A stretch of 64,000 nucleotides of DNA from contig JAKLIX010000014.1 of NCBI GenBank assembly GCA_022709385.1, forward strand, positions 1-64,000. Reading direction: 5' to 3'. The translations under genes were made by a program, and so were the position numbers. A model generated the notes under the pieces. The model saw only the letters and a list, made by a program, of their open reading frames with translations, was not told the origin of the DNA and searched no databases. The stretch's first letter is position 1; each line of letters starts with the position of its first letter. Of this stretch, positions 34,625 through 43,391 are shown in pieces. This DNA comes from Bacteroidota bacterium (GTDB lineage Bacteria; Bacteroidota; Bacteroidia; Bacteroidales; CAIXZF01).

Positions 34625-35818
34625 ATGAAAAAATTATTGAATTATACTGCAATTGTAGCCTTATCTGTGATTGCTATTTTGGGTGGATGTAAAAAAGACA
34701 GGGAAGTAATACAGACTCCTGCTAAAACAATCAATGGGTCGGCTCAAAAGGGTCCATTTCTTCATGGGACTTCAATCACTGTTTATGAATTAGACCAAAA
34801 CTACGCTCAAACTGGTAAAACATTTTTAACGCAAATTACTGATAATGCAGGAAGTTTCAATATTAATAACGCAAGCCTGATATCCGGCTACATAACCATT
34901 CGAGCTGATGGATTTTACTTCAACGAAGTGTGTGGCTCAAATTCTGTTTCTCAAATTACACTCAATTCCATTTCAGATATCAGCAGCACATACGCAATAC
35001 ATGTAAATACATTAACCCATCTTGAAAAACCAAGAGTAGAATACTTATTGGGAACCGGGCTAGCATTCGATTCTGCCAAAACAGTGGCTCAATCAGATGT
35101 ACTCAATATTTTTAATATCTCTGCAACGGGCATTCAAAATTCAGAATATCTTGATATTTCAAATTCAGGAAACGGTAATGCAATATTGCTTGCAATTTCT
35201 TCAATATTACAAGGCTTTAGAACCGAAAGTGAGCTTTCATCTTTATTATCAACAATTAGCAATGATATTAGCTCTGACGGAGTATTAAACGATACTTCCA
35301 CTATGTCCTCCATTATTGACCATGCTATTTTACTTGATACATTTTCCATTCGAAATAATATTACCAATTACTATTTAAACTTGGGAATTACACCTTCCAT
35401 CTCAAATTTTGAGTATTACATACAGCAGTTTATAAATAACACAACTTTCCCGATAACAAATTCTGTAATAACTTATCCTCCGACTGGTATGTATGGCGAC
35501 AACATTCTTGCGAAAAGTCAATTGATTTACAATGGCGAACAATTTAGCATGAAAGTTAATTTAAAAAGGTGTATTCAATTTAAAATCAGAGTTCATTTAA
35601 TAAGTGGATCCGTATGGGGATACCTTCATGGCACATCTGCCAACTGGAATATTACCACTTATGATTTTACCAATCAGGAACAATTTTTTACAGTAATAAA
35701 CAACGAACAAGCTTCCGACTTGTCAATATCCTTTCACGCCGGCGGAACATATTTAATCGAATATTTTGAAACTAATTTATCAACACCTGCATTTTCAAAA
35801 ACAATCACAGTGAATTAA
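34625..35818 (+). CDS. lipoprotein with carboxypeptidase-regulatory-like N-terminal domain (cassette gene)
   Basis: 397 residues. The lipoprotein signal peptide ends in a lipobox at Cys-22 (LGGC) followed by KKDRE, a charged stretch that in Bacteroidota can route lipoproteins to the cell surface. Residues about 35-110 (GSAQKGPFLHGTSITVYELD, DNAGSFNI) resemble carboxypeptidase-regulatory-like/Ig-type repeats. The middle is helical and the C-terminal ~110 residues are beta-rich. No catalytic motif is seen and function is unknown. It follows attC-like palindrome 4 directly; no clear palindrome follows its stop. Confidence 0.75.
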   Translation: MKKLLNYTAIVALSVIAILGGCKKDREVIQTPAKTINGSAQKGPFLHGTSITVYELDQNYAQTGKTFLTQITDNAGSFNINNASLISGYITIRADGFYFNEVCGSNSVSQITLNSISDISSTYAIHVNTLTHLEKPRVEYLLGTGLAFDSAKTVAQSDVLNIFNISATGIQNSEYLDISNSGNGNAILLAISSILQGFRTESELSSLLSTISNDISSDGVLNDTSTMSSIIDHAILLDTFSIRNNITNYYLNLGITPSISNFEYYIQQFINNTTFPITNSVITYPPTGMYGDNILAKSQLIYNGEQFSMKVNLKRCIQFKIRVHLISGSVWGYLHGTSANWNITTYDFTNQEQFFTVINNEQASDLSISFHAGGTYLIEYFETNLSTPAFSKTITVN

Positions 35819-35857
35819 AATGCCAGGTTGTTGAGCGACTGATAGTATTTTTCACTT

Positions 35858-36244
35858 GTGGATAATATAAGAGTACTTACTGAAAGCCAGAATGCCAATA
35901 ATTATTATAAGGTCCTGAAAAACAGATTATACCGACACGGAATGAGTTTACGAGAAAATTACGATCCAGGGGTGTACGGCATTACTCGTACTAAACAGCT
36001 TTGCATTCGCAAACCTGTCAAGTATGAGTATAAACAGCTTTGCATTCGCAAACCTGTCAAGTATGAGTATAAAAGAAGAAGGTAGTGGTTGGTTGCAAAT
36101 CGTAACCAACTGAAAATGCAATCAGGTAATGTAAGGTTTGATGAAGTCGGGTATAAGTCAGATAGTCAAATGTTGGCGGGTATGAGAATGTTGGCGGTCA
36201 TTGAAAAACAACAAAGAAGACAGCAAATAGAAACCAAAAAATAA
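35858..36244 (+). pseudogene. BRO-N-like gene remnant interrupted by a repeat element
   Basis: The frame reads RVLTESQNANNYYKVLKNRL and then YRHG, resembling the middle of a BRO-N/phage-antirepressor domain. It enters repeat sequence at about 35940, hits a stop at 36083-36085, and resumes in the same frame with NRNQLKMQSG, the expected continuation of such domains. It ends in GYKSDSQMLAGMRMLAVIE and a lysine-rich tail (stop 36242-36244). That tail resembles the decayed coding remnant at the ends of repeats A and B. Start and N-terminus are missing. The split is best explained by insertion of the ~105-bp repeat element (35927-36070). Confidence 0.5.
35927..36070 (+). repeat. ~105-bp element, left copy, with 39-bp tandem duplication
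   Basis: It runs from TTATACCGACACGG to the first TGTCAAGTATGAGTAT and is inverted at 36691-36794. Its last 39 bases are exactly duplicated in tandem (35993-36031 and 36032-36070), keeping the reading frame. It is embedded in the BRO-N remnant. Confidence 0.85.
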
Positions 36245-36296
36245 TGTACCTTTTGCCTGAAGCTTAATAAGATCCAGTTGCTATTGACTGCAAATT

Positions 36297-36683
36297 ATGA
36301 GTAATACAATAATATCCATACGATTTTTTAATGACCGGGAAGTGAGAGCAGTTTGGGACGAACAGAAGTCCAAGTGGTGGTTTAGTGTATTGGATATTGT
36401 AGCTGTACTTGCTGACCAAGGCGACTATACCAAAACACGAAACTATTGGAAATACCTTAAAGCCAAGCTGAAGAACGAAAAAAGTCAAGTGGTTAGTGCT
36501 ACTACCCAGTTGAAACTTACTGCTCCTGACGGTAAAAAGCGTTTAGCCGATGTATTGGATTACCAAGGTATTATCGCCTTAGTTAAAGTCTTTCCCAGTC
36601 AAAAAGCAAACCGATTTATTGAATGGTTTATACCGAAAGAACACAGGAATGCGAAAATTTTGTTTCCAGGATCATCGGTATAA
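36297..36683 (+). pseudogene. truncated BRO-N domain (phage antirepressor-like)
   Basis: 128 residues. Residues 1-110 match a BRO-N/antirepressor N-terminal domain (IRFFNDREVRAVWDEQ, WWFSVLDIVAVL, YWKYLKAKLKNE, TQLKLTAPDGKKRLADVLD, FPSQKANRFIEWF). The expected continuation is lost. The last ~17 residues are unrelated sequence leading into the inverted copy of the repeat element that starts 8 bases after the stop. A second, different BRO-N remnant lies directly upstream. Probably non-functional, although the DNA-binding part is intact. Confidence 0.7.
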
Positions 36684-36690
36684 AGAATCT

Positions 36691-36794
36691 TTACTCATAC
36701 TTGACAGGTTTGCATCGGCAAAGCTGTTTAGTATGAGTAATGCCGTACACCGCTGAAGTCCATATTTTCGGAAAACCATTCCGTGTCGGCATAA
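36691..36794 (-). repeat. ~105-bp element, right copy (inverted)
   Basis: Reverse complement of 35927-36031 with scattered differences. Together the two copies bracket the 36297-36683 gene as a long inverted repeat. It ends near CCGTGTCGGCATAA. Confidence 0.85.
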
Positions 36795-36870
36795 CCGAAA
36801 ATTGCTTCGCATTTTCACTAAGATTCAGTATAAAAATGGTCAGTGCCAAAAAAAAATGAAAACAGCGAAT

Positions 36871-36963
36871 CGCCAACATCCGCTATAGCCGGCGCTCATC
36901 CAGCTGGATTGCTCTTCGCGATCGAGGGTGCTGTCGCACCGGTATATGTGGTAACCGTTAGCG
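36871..36963 (+). mobile_element. attC-like imperfect palindrome 5
   Basis: It begins CGCCAAC and ends GTTAGCG, complementary except for one base. Inner arms CGCTATAGCCGG and CCGGTATATGTGG pair partly. It lies 67 bases upstream of the next lipoprotein gene, at the right-hand end of the island. Confidence 0.45.
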
Positions 36964-37030
36964 TTCATTGACAAAATACACGTTCTCTTAATGACCTTTT
37001 CGTTTTCAATAACCTTAAATCATAATAATT

Positions 37031-37696
37031 ATGAAAAAGAAGAGTAATACCTGGATTTTGCAAACGCTGGTTTTATTGGTTTGTTTCATTATGGTTAGTA
37101 GTTGCAAAGAAAGCGCAAATTATCTCTTTGCACAGGAAACCGGAAGTTTTACTGACCCACGAGACGGTAAAATCTATAAAACTGTAAAAATTGGTGATCA
37201 ATGGATTATGGCAGAAAACTTTGCATATAAGCCGGATCAAGGTAACTATTGGGCTTACGCTAATGATACAAATAATGTTGCCATATATGGCTACCTATAC
37301 GATTGGGGAACAGCAATGAAGATTGCCCCCGAAGGTTGGCATTTGCCTTCAAAAGAAGAATGGACAATATTTCGAAAATCCCTAGGAGGTAAAAGGGCAG
37401 TATGGAAATACTCACAAATTGTTTATAAACCACTGATAAAAGATGGGGTCAGTGGTTTTAATGCCTTGCTTGGTGGACTATTAGATTGTAATGGTAAATT
37501 CAAGTACCTTGGAGAGCAGACCGACTTTTGGAGTTCTACCGACAGCCGCTATGATGGCCCATGGCACTTTGCTGTTAATAGTAATAAAGATGGTATTCCA
37601 CACGGCTCTGCTGACACAAAAAAAGATGGCTTCGCGGGATTAAAATCCTATGAATGCTATGGAAGTGGCAAAAGTGTTCGGCTTTTTAAAGACTGA
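37031..37696 (+). CDS. FISUMP-domain lipoprotein
   Basis: 221 residues. The lipoprotein signal peptide ends at Cys-25 (MVSSC). Residues about 40-221 form one FISUMP domain (DGKIYKTVKIGDQWIMAENF, YGYLYDWGTAMKIAPEGWHLPSKEEW, a WSST segment, and the terminal SVRLF). The domain is the same kind as the two at the end of the M14 carboxypeptidase (10505-14365). Predicted outer-membrane or surface lipoprotein; function of the family unknown. Convergent with the cytochrome gene, 99 bases away. Confidence 0.85.
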   Translation: MKKKSNTWILQTLVLLVCFIMVSSCKESANYLFAQETGSFTDPRDGKIYKTVKIGDQWIMAENFAYKPDQGNYWAYANDTNNVAIYGYLYDWGTAMKIAPEGWHLPSKEEWTIFRKSLGGKRAVWKYSQIVYKPLIKDGVSGFNALLGGLLDCNGKFKYLGEQTDFWSSTDSRYDGPWHFAVNSNKDGIPHGSADTKKDGFAGLKSYECYGSGKSVRLFKD

Positions 37697-37795
37697 TTTT
37701 GCTAAAGAAGAAAAATAAGTTAACCCCTGTGTATGAGTATAAAGTGCGGCACGAAGTCGTACAAATAACTGTATACCGTCTTTGAAAAGAGAGCT

Positions 37796-40507
37796 TCACT
37801 CCATTTTTCGGCAGGCGGGGCTCATGTTTTTCTGCAGGCGTTCAAAGCTATCGAGTGAAGCCAGCATCAGCGGGCTGTGCTGGTCGTGGCAGGTGAGGCA
37901 GGCACCCGGGGCAAGGATGCGGCGCTGCTCAGCGGGGGTGAAGGGTCTGAGGGTACTTCTGGTGGCCAGCGGCGGTTTACGTTCGCCCATAAAAGGGATC
38001 CAGGCGTCGGCCGGCAGCTTGTCAGATCCTGACAATTCGTAAGCCGGAATAAACTGCCACTTTCCCAGTCCCGGGCCTGTTGCGACAAATTCCAGCCTGC
38101 CTTCGCCGTAACCGAGCGCCACCGGATCGTTGTGGCAGGATTTGCATGAGCGGCCCTTTCGCATGGTGGTATGGGCTTCAAGGGGCGCATACAGCCTGTG
38201 AAAGGACCGGTCCTTTTCCGCGGAACCCGGGAATGAAGCCTGATCCAGGGAGATGATCATACCGGGAACCACCGTTCTGATCACCCGCTTGCCTTCCCTG
38301 TGATCCACCCCCAGGCTGGGCAGGCTGTGCACAAAGGCGGCGACCTGCTCTGTCCATTGTCCTTTGGTTTCTTTCTTTGCCAGGTGGTCCCAACCCGTCT
38401 CAGCCGGACTGAATGCCGTGTGACAGCCGATACAGCGCGGCGCCCAGGCCGTGTGGCAGGAACTGCAGCTCAGGCTTTCATGGACCTTTCCCCTGACACA
38501 GGCGGGAGCCGGCGGGCGCAAGGGCAGATCCGCCGTGCCTCCCCTTATACGGAATACCATGCTGTCGCCCCTGAGCCTGGCTCCCGGCAGCGGCCTGCCG
38601 CTGATATCTCCGGCAATAAAGGGAAGCAGGCTGTCCATCCCCCACAGCCGCCTGATTTTGGCCGATTCATAGTCAAGATCCTCTGCCTGGAAAATCACCG
38701 GCGGAGCGATCCTGTGGCAGTCGGTACAGCGGATTTTCACTGCCTCCTCCTTGTGGCGGTATAGATTCCCGTCACCCATCACCTCCATGGCATCGTGACA
38801 GTCGGTACACTGCATGCCTATTTCGTGGTGGACATCCGCCGACACAAATTCCAGCAGCCTGCCATCGGCCAGTACCCGGTACTTTCCCCCTGCCTTGCCG
38901 GCCGTATCCTCCTCAAGGCATTCGTGCCAGCCCTCGTAGCTCAGGGCGATCCTTCCCGAACGGCTGTGACAGCCGAAACAATGGCTGTTGCCTGTCCGGA
39001 TGCTGACAGCGGGGTGATCATATTCCCGCATCTCATTCCTGAACCTGCCCATCCTGTACTGCAGCAAAGCTTTTTCAGCCTTACGGTCGTATTGCAGATG
39101 ACAGGCCAGGCAAGCGCCTCCCCTGCTGCTTTCCCCAAGGGGCCCGCTTTCGGTTTTCGGGTTCCCGAGATGGCAGGACAGGCAGAGATTCCGCAGGTGC
39201 AGCCCTGCCGGACTCTGACCAAGCCGGTGGATGTCGAAGAGCGAATCGGGCGACGGAAGCTCGCCGAAAACCCAATGGTTGACCGCAATCAGTCCGCTGA
39301 GCCTGGTCATCAGGCTGTTCCTGATCCGCGGCAACATTTCAGGATGACAGGCCGCCAGACCACAACTGCGTCCCACGTTGGCCAGATCACCGGGAATCGT
39401 GGTCATGTGGCGGTGCGCGATCCCCTGATCCATGCTGAAGATATTCCCTCCGTGACAGGAAGCGCATCCGATCTGCCGGGGATCATGTCCCGGACTGAAC
39501 CCCCTGAAGCGGTCATGACAGTGCAGGCAGGATTCTTTACCGGCAAGGCTGTCGGTGAAAGTCAATCCTTTTGCATGATCTGCCAGTACAAACTGAACCC
39601 AGGGGTAACGTCCCCGGTTTTCTCCCTGCCCGGGAACAGTCAGTTGCCATTGCGCTCCCCTGAAGAAAATCGCCATGACTGTGAGAAGCGCATAGGACAG
39701 GGTATATAAGAGAAGGCCTGTCCTGATCAGCTTGGCGGTCCTTGTCCCGGCTGTCCTTAAAAGCCAGACCAGCATGATGAACACCAGGCCCAGGATCCAC
39801 ACCAGCATGGGCTCGGTGATCCAGTGGAGCAGCTCCTGCAGCCCTGCAAAATACCAGGGGCCTTTGAGTACGGGATCCAGTCCGTCATGAAGGGGGGGGA
39901 TCAGCCACAGGACAGGGATTGCGAGCAACAGCAGGCTGAGAATAAAAGTCCTGCTTCCCGGCCAGAGTTTCCTGGCGTGTTCCCTGACGATCAGAAGCAG
40001 GAGGATGCTGGCGGTGGCCACATGGTGCAGATAGGGGATCAGCAGTGTTTCGCCCGGCCCGAGAAGGGAAGCGGCCAGCCATTGTTCGCCGGGGTCAAGG
40101 GCGTTGAGCAGGTTTCGGAATATCAGGGAGGCCTGTCTGCTGTCGGCATCCCCTTTGAGAAGAAAGCCGGTGAACATCAGAAAGAAAGCCAAGGGCAGGG
40201 CCATGCCGAGCCTGAACCAAACACCCGGCCGCAGGACAGTGAAGTTTTTTCTTCGCAGGTATCCCCAGAGATGGATCAGCAGGAATACCAGCATGAACTG
40301 AGCCGACCAGAAATGCAGGTTTCTCCAGAAAGAGGCCCAGGGATTGTACAGCAGGATTCCGCTGAGCGACAGCAGGGCATTTGCAGGATCGTAATGCAGC
40401 GAGAGGAACACCCCCGACAGCAGGCAAAGCAGGAAGGCGGCGGAAGCAAGCCCTCCGTAACTGACGCCCGCGAAAGCGGCTTTCATCGCGGCGGTACCAC
40501 ACTTCAT
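37796..40507 (-). CDS. cytochrome b fused to dodecahaem cytochrome c
   Basis: 903 residues. The N-terminal 285 residues are a cytochrome b6-type membrane domain: haem-ligand pairs H65/H79 (13 residues between) and H162/H177 (14 between), with further hydrophobic helices to about 280. The periplasmic remainder holds eleven CXXCH motifs, the first at 327-331, plus one CGLAACH (a CX4CH haem site), so up to 12 c-type haems. The order is CLHCH, CASCH, CGLAACH, CLSCH, CLACH, CFGCH, CTDCH, CTDCH, CSSCH, CIGCH, CKSCH, CLTCH. The start overlaps the Rieske gene stop by 4 bases (ATGA on the minus strand), so the two form one complex. Expected role: quinol oxidation with electrons passed through the haem wire to a periplasmic acceptor, or the reverse. 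A single-polypeptide fusion of this kind is unusual. Confidence 0.88.
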   Translation of the reverse strand: MKCGTAAMKAAFAGVSYGGLASAAFLLCLLSGVFLSLHYDPANALLSLSGILLYNPWASFWRNLHFWSAQFMLVFLLIHLWGYLRRKNFTVLRPGVWFRLGMALPLAFFLMFTGFLLKGDADSRQASLIFRNLLNALDPGEQWLAASLLGPGETLLIPYLHHVATASILLLLIVREHARKLWPGSRTFILSLLLLAIPVLWLIPPLHDGLDPVLKGPWYFAGLQELLHWITEPMLVWILGLVFIMLVWLLRTAGTRTAKLIRTGLLLYTLSYALLTVMAIFFRGAQWQLTVPGQGENRGRYPWVQFVLADHAKGLTFTDSLAGKESCLHCHDRFRGFSPGHDPRQIGCASCHGGNIFSMDQGIAHRHMTTIPGDLANVGRSCGLAACHPEMLPRIRNSLMTRLSGLIAVNHWVFGELPSPDSLFDIHRLGQSPAGLHLRNLCLSCHLGNPKTESGPLGESSRGGACLACHLQYDRKAEKALLQYRMGRFRNEMREYDHPAVSIRTGNSHCFGCHSRSGRIALSYEGWHECLEEDTAGKAGGKYRVLADGRLLEFVSADVHHEIGMQCTDCHDAMEVMGDGNLYRHKEEAVKIRCTDCHRIAPPVIFQAEDLDYESAKIRRLWGMDSLLPFIAGDISGRPLPGARLRGDSMVFRIRGGTADLPLRPPAPACVRGKVHESLSCSSCHTAWAPRCIGCHTAFSPAETGWDHLAKKETKGQWTEQVAAFVHSLPSLGVDHREGKRVIRTVVPGMIISLDQASFPGSAEKDRSFHRLYAPLEAHTTMRKGRSCKSCHNDPVALGYGEGRLEFVATGPGLGKWQFIPAYELSGSDKLPADAWIPFMGERKPPLATRSTLRPFTPAEQRRILAPGACLTCHDQHSPLMLASLDSFERLQKNMSPACRKME

Positions 40508-40896
40508 GTTTCGCTGATTTCAGTGTAATATTGTTTCGTCACAGGATTCAAATGAACCGGCAGTTCCCTGAGGGATTTCAGGGCAGGCCCGCGTTCCACC
40601 CTGCCATCGCTTCCGAAAACCGATCCGTGGCAGGGGCAAACCAGCTGTCCGCCGGTCATCAGTTGCAAACGGCATCCGAGATGGGTGCATCTTCCGAGGA
40701 AAGCCCTCGGCCGATCCCCGCTCCTGACGATGATGACATCCCGGGTCATCTGCAGCGGTTCTCCACGCGCGGCAATGGGAATTACCCGGATCCGCTCCCT
40801 GCTGAGCCTGTCGCGGCGAACCGCCTTTCTCCAGACCCAGGCGACTCCCAGGATAAAAAAAGCGGGTAACAACCATATGAATTCCTTACGTTTCAA
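40504..40896 (-). CDS. Rieske [2Fe-2S] protein
   Basis: 130 residues. One N-terminal membrane anchor (about 7-23, LLPAFFILGVAWVW) is followed by a Rieske domain with both cluster-binding loops: CTHLGC and CPCHGS. The two Cys that form the stabilising disulfide in bc1-type Rieske proteins are present (second Cys of each loop). Partner of the downstream cytochrome b-multihaem c fusion, with overlapping genes. It receives electrons from quinol at the periplasmic face. A TACCTTTG box on the minus strand at 40922-40929 is a candidate promoter. Confidence 0.9.
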   Translation of the reverse strand: MKRKEFIWLLPAFFILGVAWVWRKAVRRDRLSRERIRVIPIAARGEPLQMTRDVIIVRSGDRPRAFLGRCTHLGCRLQLMTGGQLVCPCHGSVFGSDGRVERGPALKSLRELPVHLNPVTKQYYTEISET

Positions 40897-41147
40897 ACAG
40901 GCGCATGGTCAGGGTGGTTGACAAAGGTAAAAATAAGCACAATGCCAGCTGTTCTGTGCCAGGGAAAGGGCAATTACTGATAATCAATAATTTATATATT
41001 TATATCTGTACTGAATAAAGCACTGCTGTCTAAATGGCTGTCGGACAGTCCGGTTTTTGACCAAAATGCAACGCACTGCGGAAATATTGCAACGGAAATA
41101 TGTGTATGTTTGCAAATCGCATCTTAAGAAAATCATAACGTGTGTAT
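40897..41147. promoter_or_regulatory. divergent promoter region of the respiration/sulfur block
   Basis: 251 bases without a gene, AT-rich in the middle. Minus strand: TACCTTTG (complement of 40922-40929) 26 bases before the Rieske ATG. Plus strand: TATGTTTG (41105-41112) 35 bases before the molybdoenzyme ATG. Neither has a TTTG at ideal spacing. A weak FNR/CRP-like half-palindrome, TTACT-N4-ATCAA, lies at 40974-40987. Shared control of the two divergent operons is plausible but not shown. Confidence 0.45.
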
Positions 41148-43391
41148 ATGAATACCAGAAGGGATTTTATCAGGATTTCCACGCTTGCTGCGGGCGGAGT
41201 GGCCCTGGGGCTGACTCCGCTGAAATTTCTCAGTGGCAGCAGGAGCAGGGAGGAATTGCTGGATCTTCCGGCGGGAAGCAGCCGTGAGATTTACAGGAGA
41301 ATTCCCTCTTACTGCGAGGTTTGTTTCTGGAAATGTGCAAGCTGGGTTTACACCAACAGCGACAACCAGATCTTGAAGGTTCTGGGTAACGAGGACGATC
41401 CTTTATGCAACGGCAGGCTTTGTCCGCGGGGAACAGGCGGCATTGGCATGTATCACGACGAGGACAGGTTGAAGACGCCTTTGATCAGGGTACAAAAAAA
41501 CGGGAAGCAGGAATACCGTGAGGCGGGCTGGGATGAAGCCCTGGATTTGATTGCTTCCAGGATGAAAGAGATCAAGGCGAAATACGGTGCGGAATCCATG
41601 GCACTATTCAACCACGGCTGCAGCGGTCCGTTTTTCGCCCACCTGTTGCATGCCTTCGGTTCCGAAAACAATGCGGCTCCTTCCTTTGCCCAGTGCCGCG
41701 GCGCCCGCGACGTGGCATACATCCACACCTACGGTACCATTCCCGGCAGTCCGGAGATCACCGACATTAGGGATTGCCGGTGTATGGTACTGATCGGATC
41801 TCACCTGGGAGAAAACATGCACAACACCCAGGTACAGGAACTTGCCGAAGCCATTGACCAGGGAATTACGCTGATTACGGTGGATCCGCGCTTTTCGACC
41901 GTTGCAGGCAAGTCGAAATACTGGCTGCCCATCAAGCCGGCCACCGACCTGGCCTTGTTGCTGGCCTGGATCCACGTGATCATTGAAGAAGAACTGTATG
42001 ACAAGGATTTTGTGAAACTGAACACTACCGGCTTCGATCAGCTAAAATCGCATGTCAGCAGTATGACACCCGAATGGGCTTACGGGATCACCACCCTGGA
42101 ACCCGCCCTGATCAGGCTTACAGCCAGGGAGATGGCCCGGGCGGCTCCGGCTTCCATCGTTCATCCCGGCCGGCACGTGGCCTGGTACGGCGACGACACC
42201 CAGCGTTCCAGGGCCATTGCCATTCTGAACGCACTATTAGGCAACTGGGGCAAGCGGGGAGGCTTTTATGTCCCGGAAAAAGTTGCAATCCCCGACTTCC
42301 CCTGCCCTGACTACCCTAAACCGGCCTGGAATTTTCACGACATCCACCTCCAGAAATACCCCCTGGCGGAAGAATCCATTACCAACGCGCTCATTGAAGC
42401 TTCGATCCCTTCAGCTGACAATCATCACCAGATCAGGGGATGGATCGTATCCGGAACCAATATGCCGGAAGCCATTCCGGATAAGCAGCTGTTCCTGAAG
42501 GCAGTGGATTCCCTTGAATTCATCGTGGTGGTCGATACCATGCCCATGGAAATCACGGGCTATGCCGATGTGGTTCTTCCGGAATGCACCTATTTCGAAC
42601 GTTACGACGACATCCGCAATTCCGCTTTCCGGGAACCCAGCATTGCCTTGCGGATGCCGGCCGCGGAGCCGAAGTACGAATCCAGGGCCGCATGGTGGAT
42701 CACCAAGCAAATAGGAGAAAGGCTCGGCCTTCACGACTATTTTGCTTACGATCACTATGAAGAGGTCATTGACTGGCAGCTGAAACAGGTCGGGACCTCC
42801 CTTGACGAAATGAAAGAAAAAGGGGTGATGCGCTTTAGCAGGAACAAGGATGTATATCTCGAAGGGGAAATCAAGTTCAACACCCCTTCGGGGAAGATTG
42901 AGTTATACTCCGCCGCATTCGAAGCGGCCGGTCTCGATCCCCTTCCGGTATATACGGCTCATCCGGAACCTCCGGCAGGATACTACAGGCTGATTTACGG
43001 AAGGGCGCCGATGCACACTTTCAGCCGGACGGCCAACAACCAGAACCTGATCGACCTGATGCCCGAGAACGCTGTCTGGGTCAATCCCAAAGTTGCCGGT
43101 ATCGAAGGCTTAAAGAACGGCGACCGGGTGTACCTGAAGAACCAGGACGGCATCAGGAGCTCTTTTACCGTGAGTGTAAGGGTAACCGAAAGAATACGCT
43201 GGGATTCCGTGTATATGGTTCATGGTTTCGGCCACAGCAAGAAGGAACTGACCAAAGCCTATGGAAGAGGCGCCAGCACCACGGAGCTTATCACCAGGGT
43301 GATGGTGGATCCTGCCATGGGGGGGACAGGCATGCGGGGAAATTTTGTCATGTTCGTCAGGGAAGAAGAAGGAAAGGAGGTTGAAATATGA
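41148..43391 (+). CDS. molybdopterin oxidoreductase catalytic subunit, PsrA/PhsA-like
   Basis: 747 residues from the ATG at 41148, which places the twin-arginine signal NTRRDFIRIS at the N-terminus; a GTG two codons earlier is possible. The [4Fe-4S] site is C56-x2-C59-x3-C63-x28-C92. A likely Mo ligand is C183 in the APSFAQCRG segment. The C-terminal MopB-type domain includes RLIYGRAPMHTFSRT and HGFGHSKKEL. Relatives reduce polysulfide, thiosulfate, tetrathionate or arsenate, or oxidise sulfur compounds; the exact substrate is not readable. The twin-arginine signal puts it in the periplasm. It is translationally coupled (ATGA) to the iron-sulfur subunit gene. The neighbouring YeeE/YedE and rhodanese genes point to a sulfur substrate. 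Confidence 0.88.
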   Translation: MNTRRDFIRISTLAAGGVALGLTPLKFLSGSRSREELLDLPAGSSREIYRRIPSYCEVCFWKCASWVYTNSDNQILKVLGNEDDPLCNGRLCPRGTGGIGMYHDEDRLKTPLIRVQKNGKQEYREAGWDEALDLIASRMKEIKAKYGAESMALFNHGCSGPFFAHLLHAFGSENNAAPSFAQCRGARDVAYIHTYGTIPGSPEITDIRDCRCMVLIGSHLGENMHNTQVQELAEAIDQGITLITVDPRFSTVAGKSKYWLPIKPATDLALLLAWIHVIIEEELYDKDFVKLNTTGFDQLKSHVSSMTPEWAYGITTLEPALIRLTAREMARAAPASIVHPGRHVAWYGDDTQRSRAIAILNALLGNWGKRGGFYVPEKVAIPDFPCPDYPKPAWNFHDIHLQKYPLAEESITNALIEASIPSADNHHQIRGWIVSGTNMPEAIPDKQLFLKAVDSLEFIVVVDTMPMEITGYADVVLPECTYFERYDDIRNSAFREPSIALRMPAAEPKYESRAAWWITKQIGERLGLHDYFAYDHYEEVIDWQLKQVGTSLDEMKEKGVMRFSRNKDVYLEGEIKFNTPSGKIELYSAAFEAAGLDPLPVYTAHPEPPAGYYRLIYGRAPMHTFSRTANNQNLIDLMPENAVWVNPKVAGIEGLKNGDRVYLKNQDGIRSSFTVSVRVTERIRWDSVYMVHGFGHSKKELTKAYGRGASTTELITRVMVDPAMGGTGMRGNFVMFVREEEGKEVEI

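Noticed and set aside
35993..36070. Two exact 39-base tandem units suggested a minimal CRISPR array.
   Set aside because: The units abut without a spacer, there are only two, and no cas gene is near. They are a duplication inside a larger inverted-repeat element.
27121..37696. Possible integron platform with integrase and attI.
   Set aside because: No tyrosine recombinase gene is present on either strand of the window, so at most an integrase-less array can be claimed.
40974..40987. FNR/CRP-like palindrome TTACT-N4-ATCAA between the divergent respiratory operons.
   Set aside because: Only one half-site matches TTGAT/ATCAA well. It is kept as a remark in the promoter-region feature and not called as a site.
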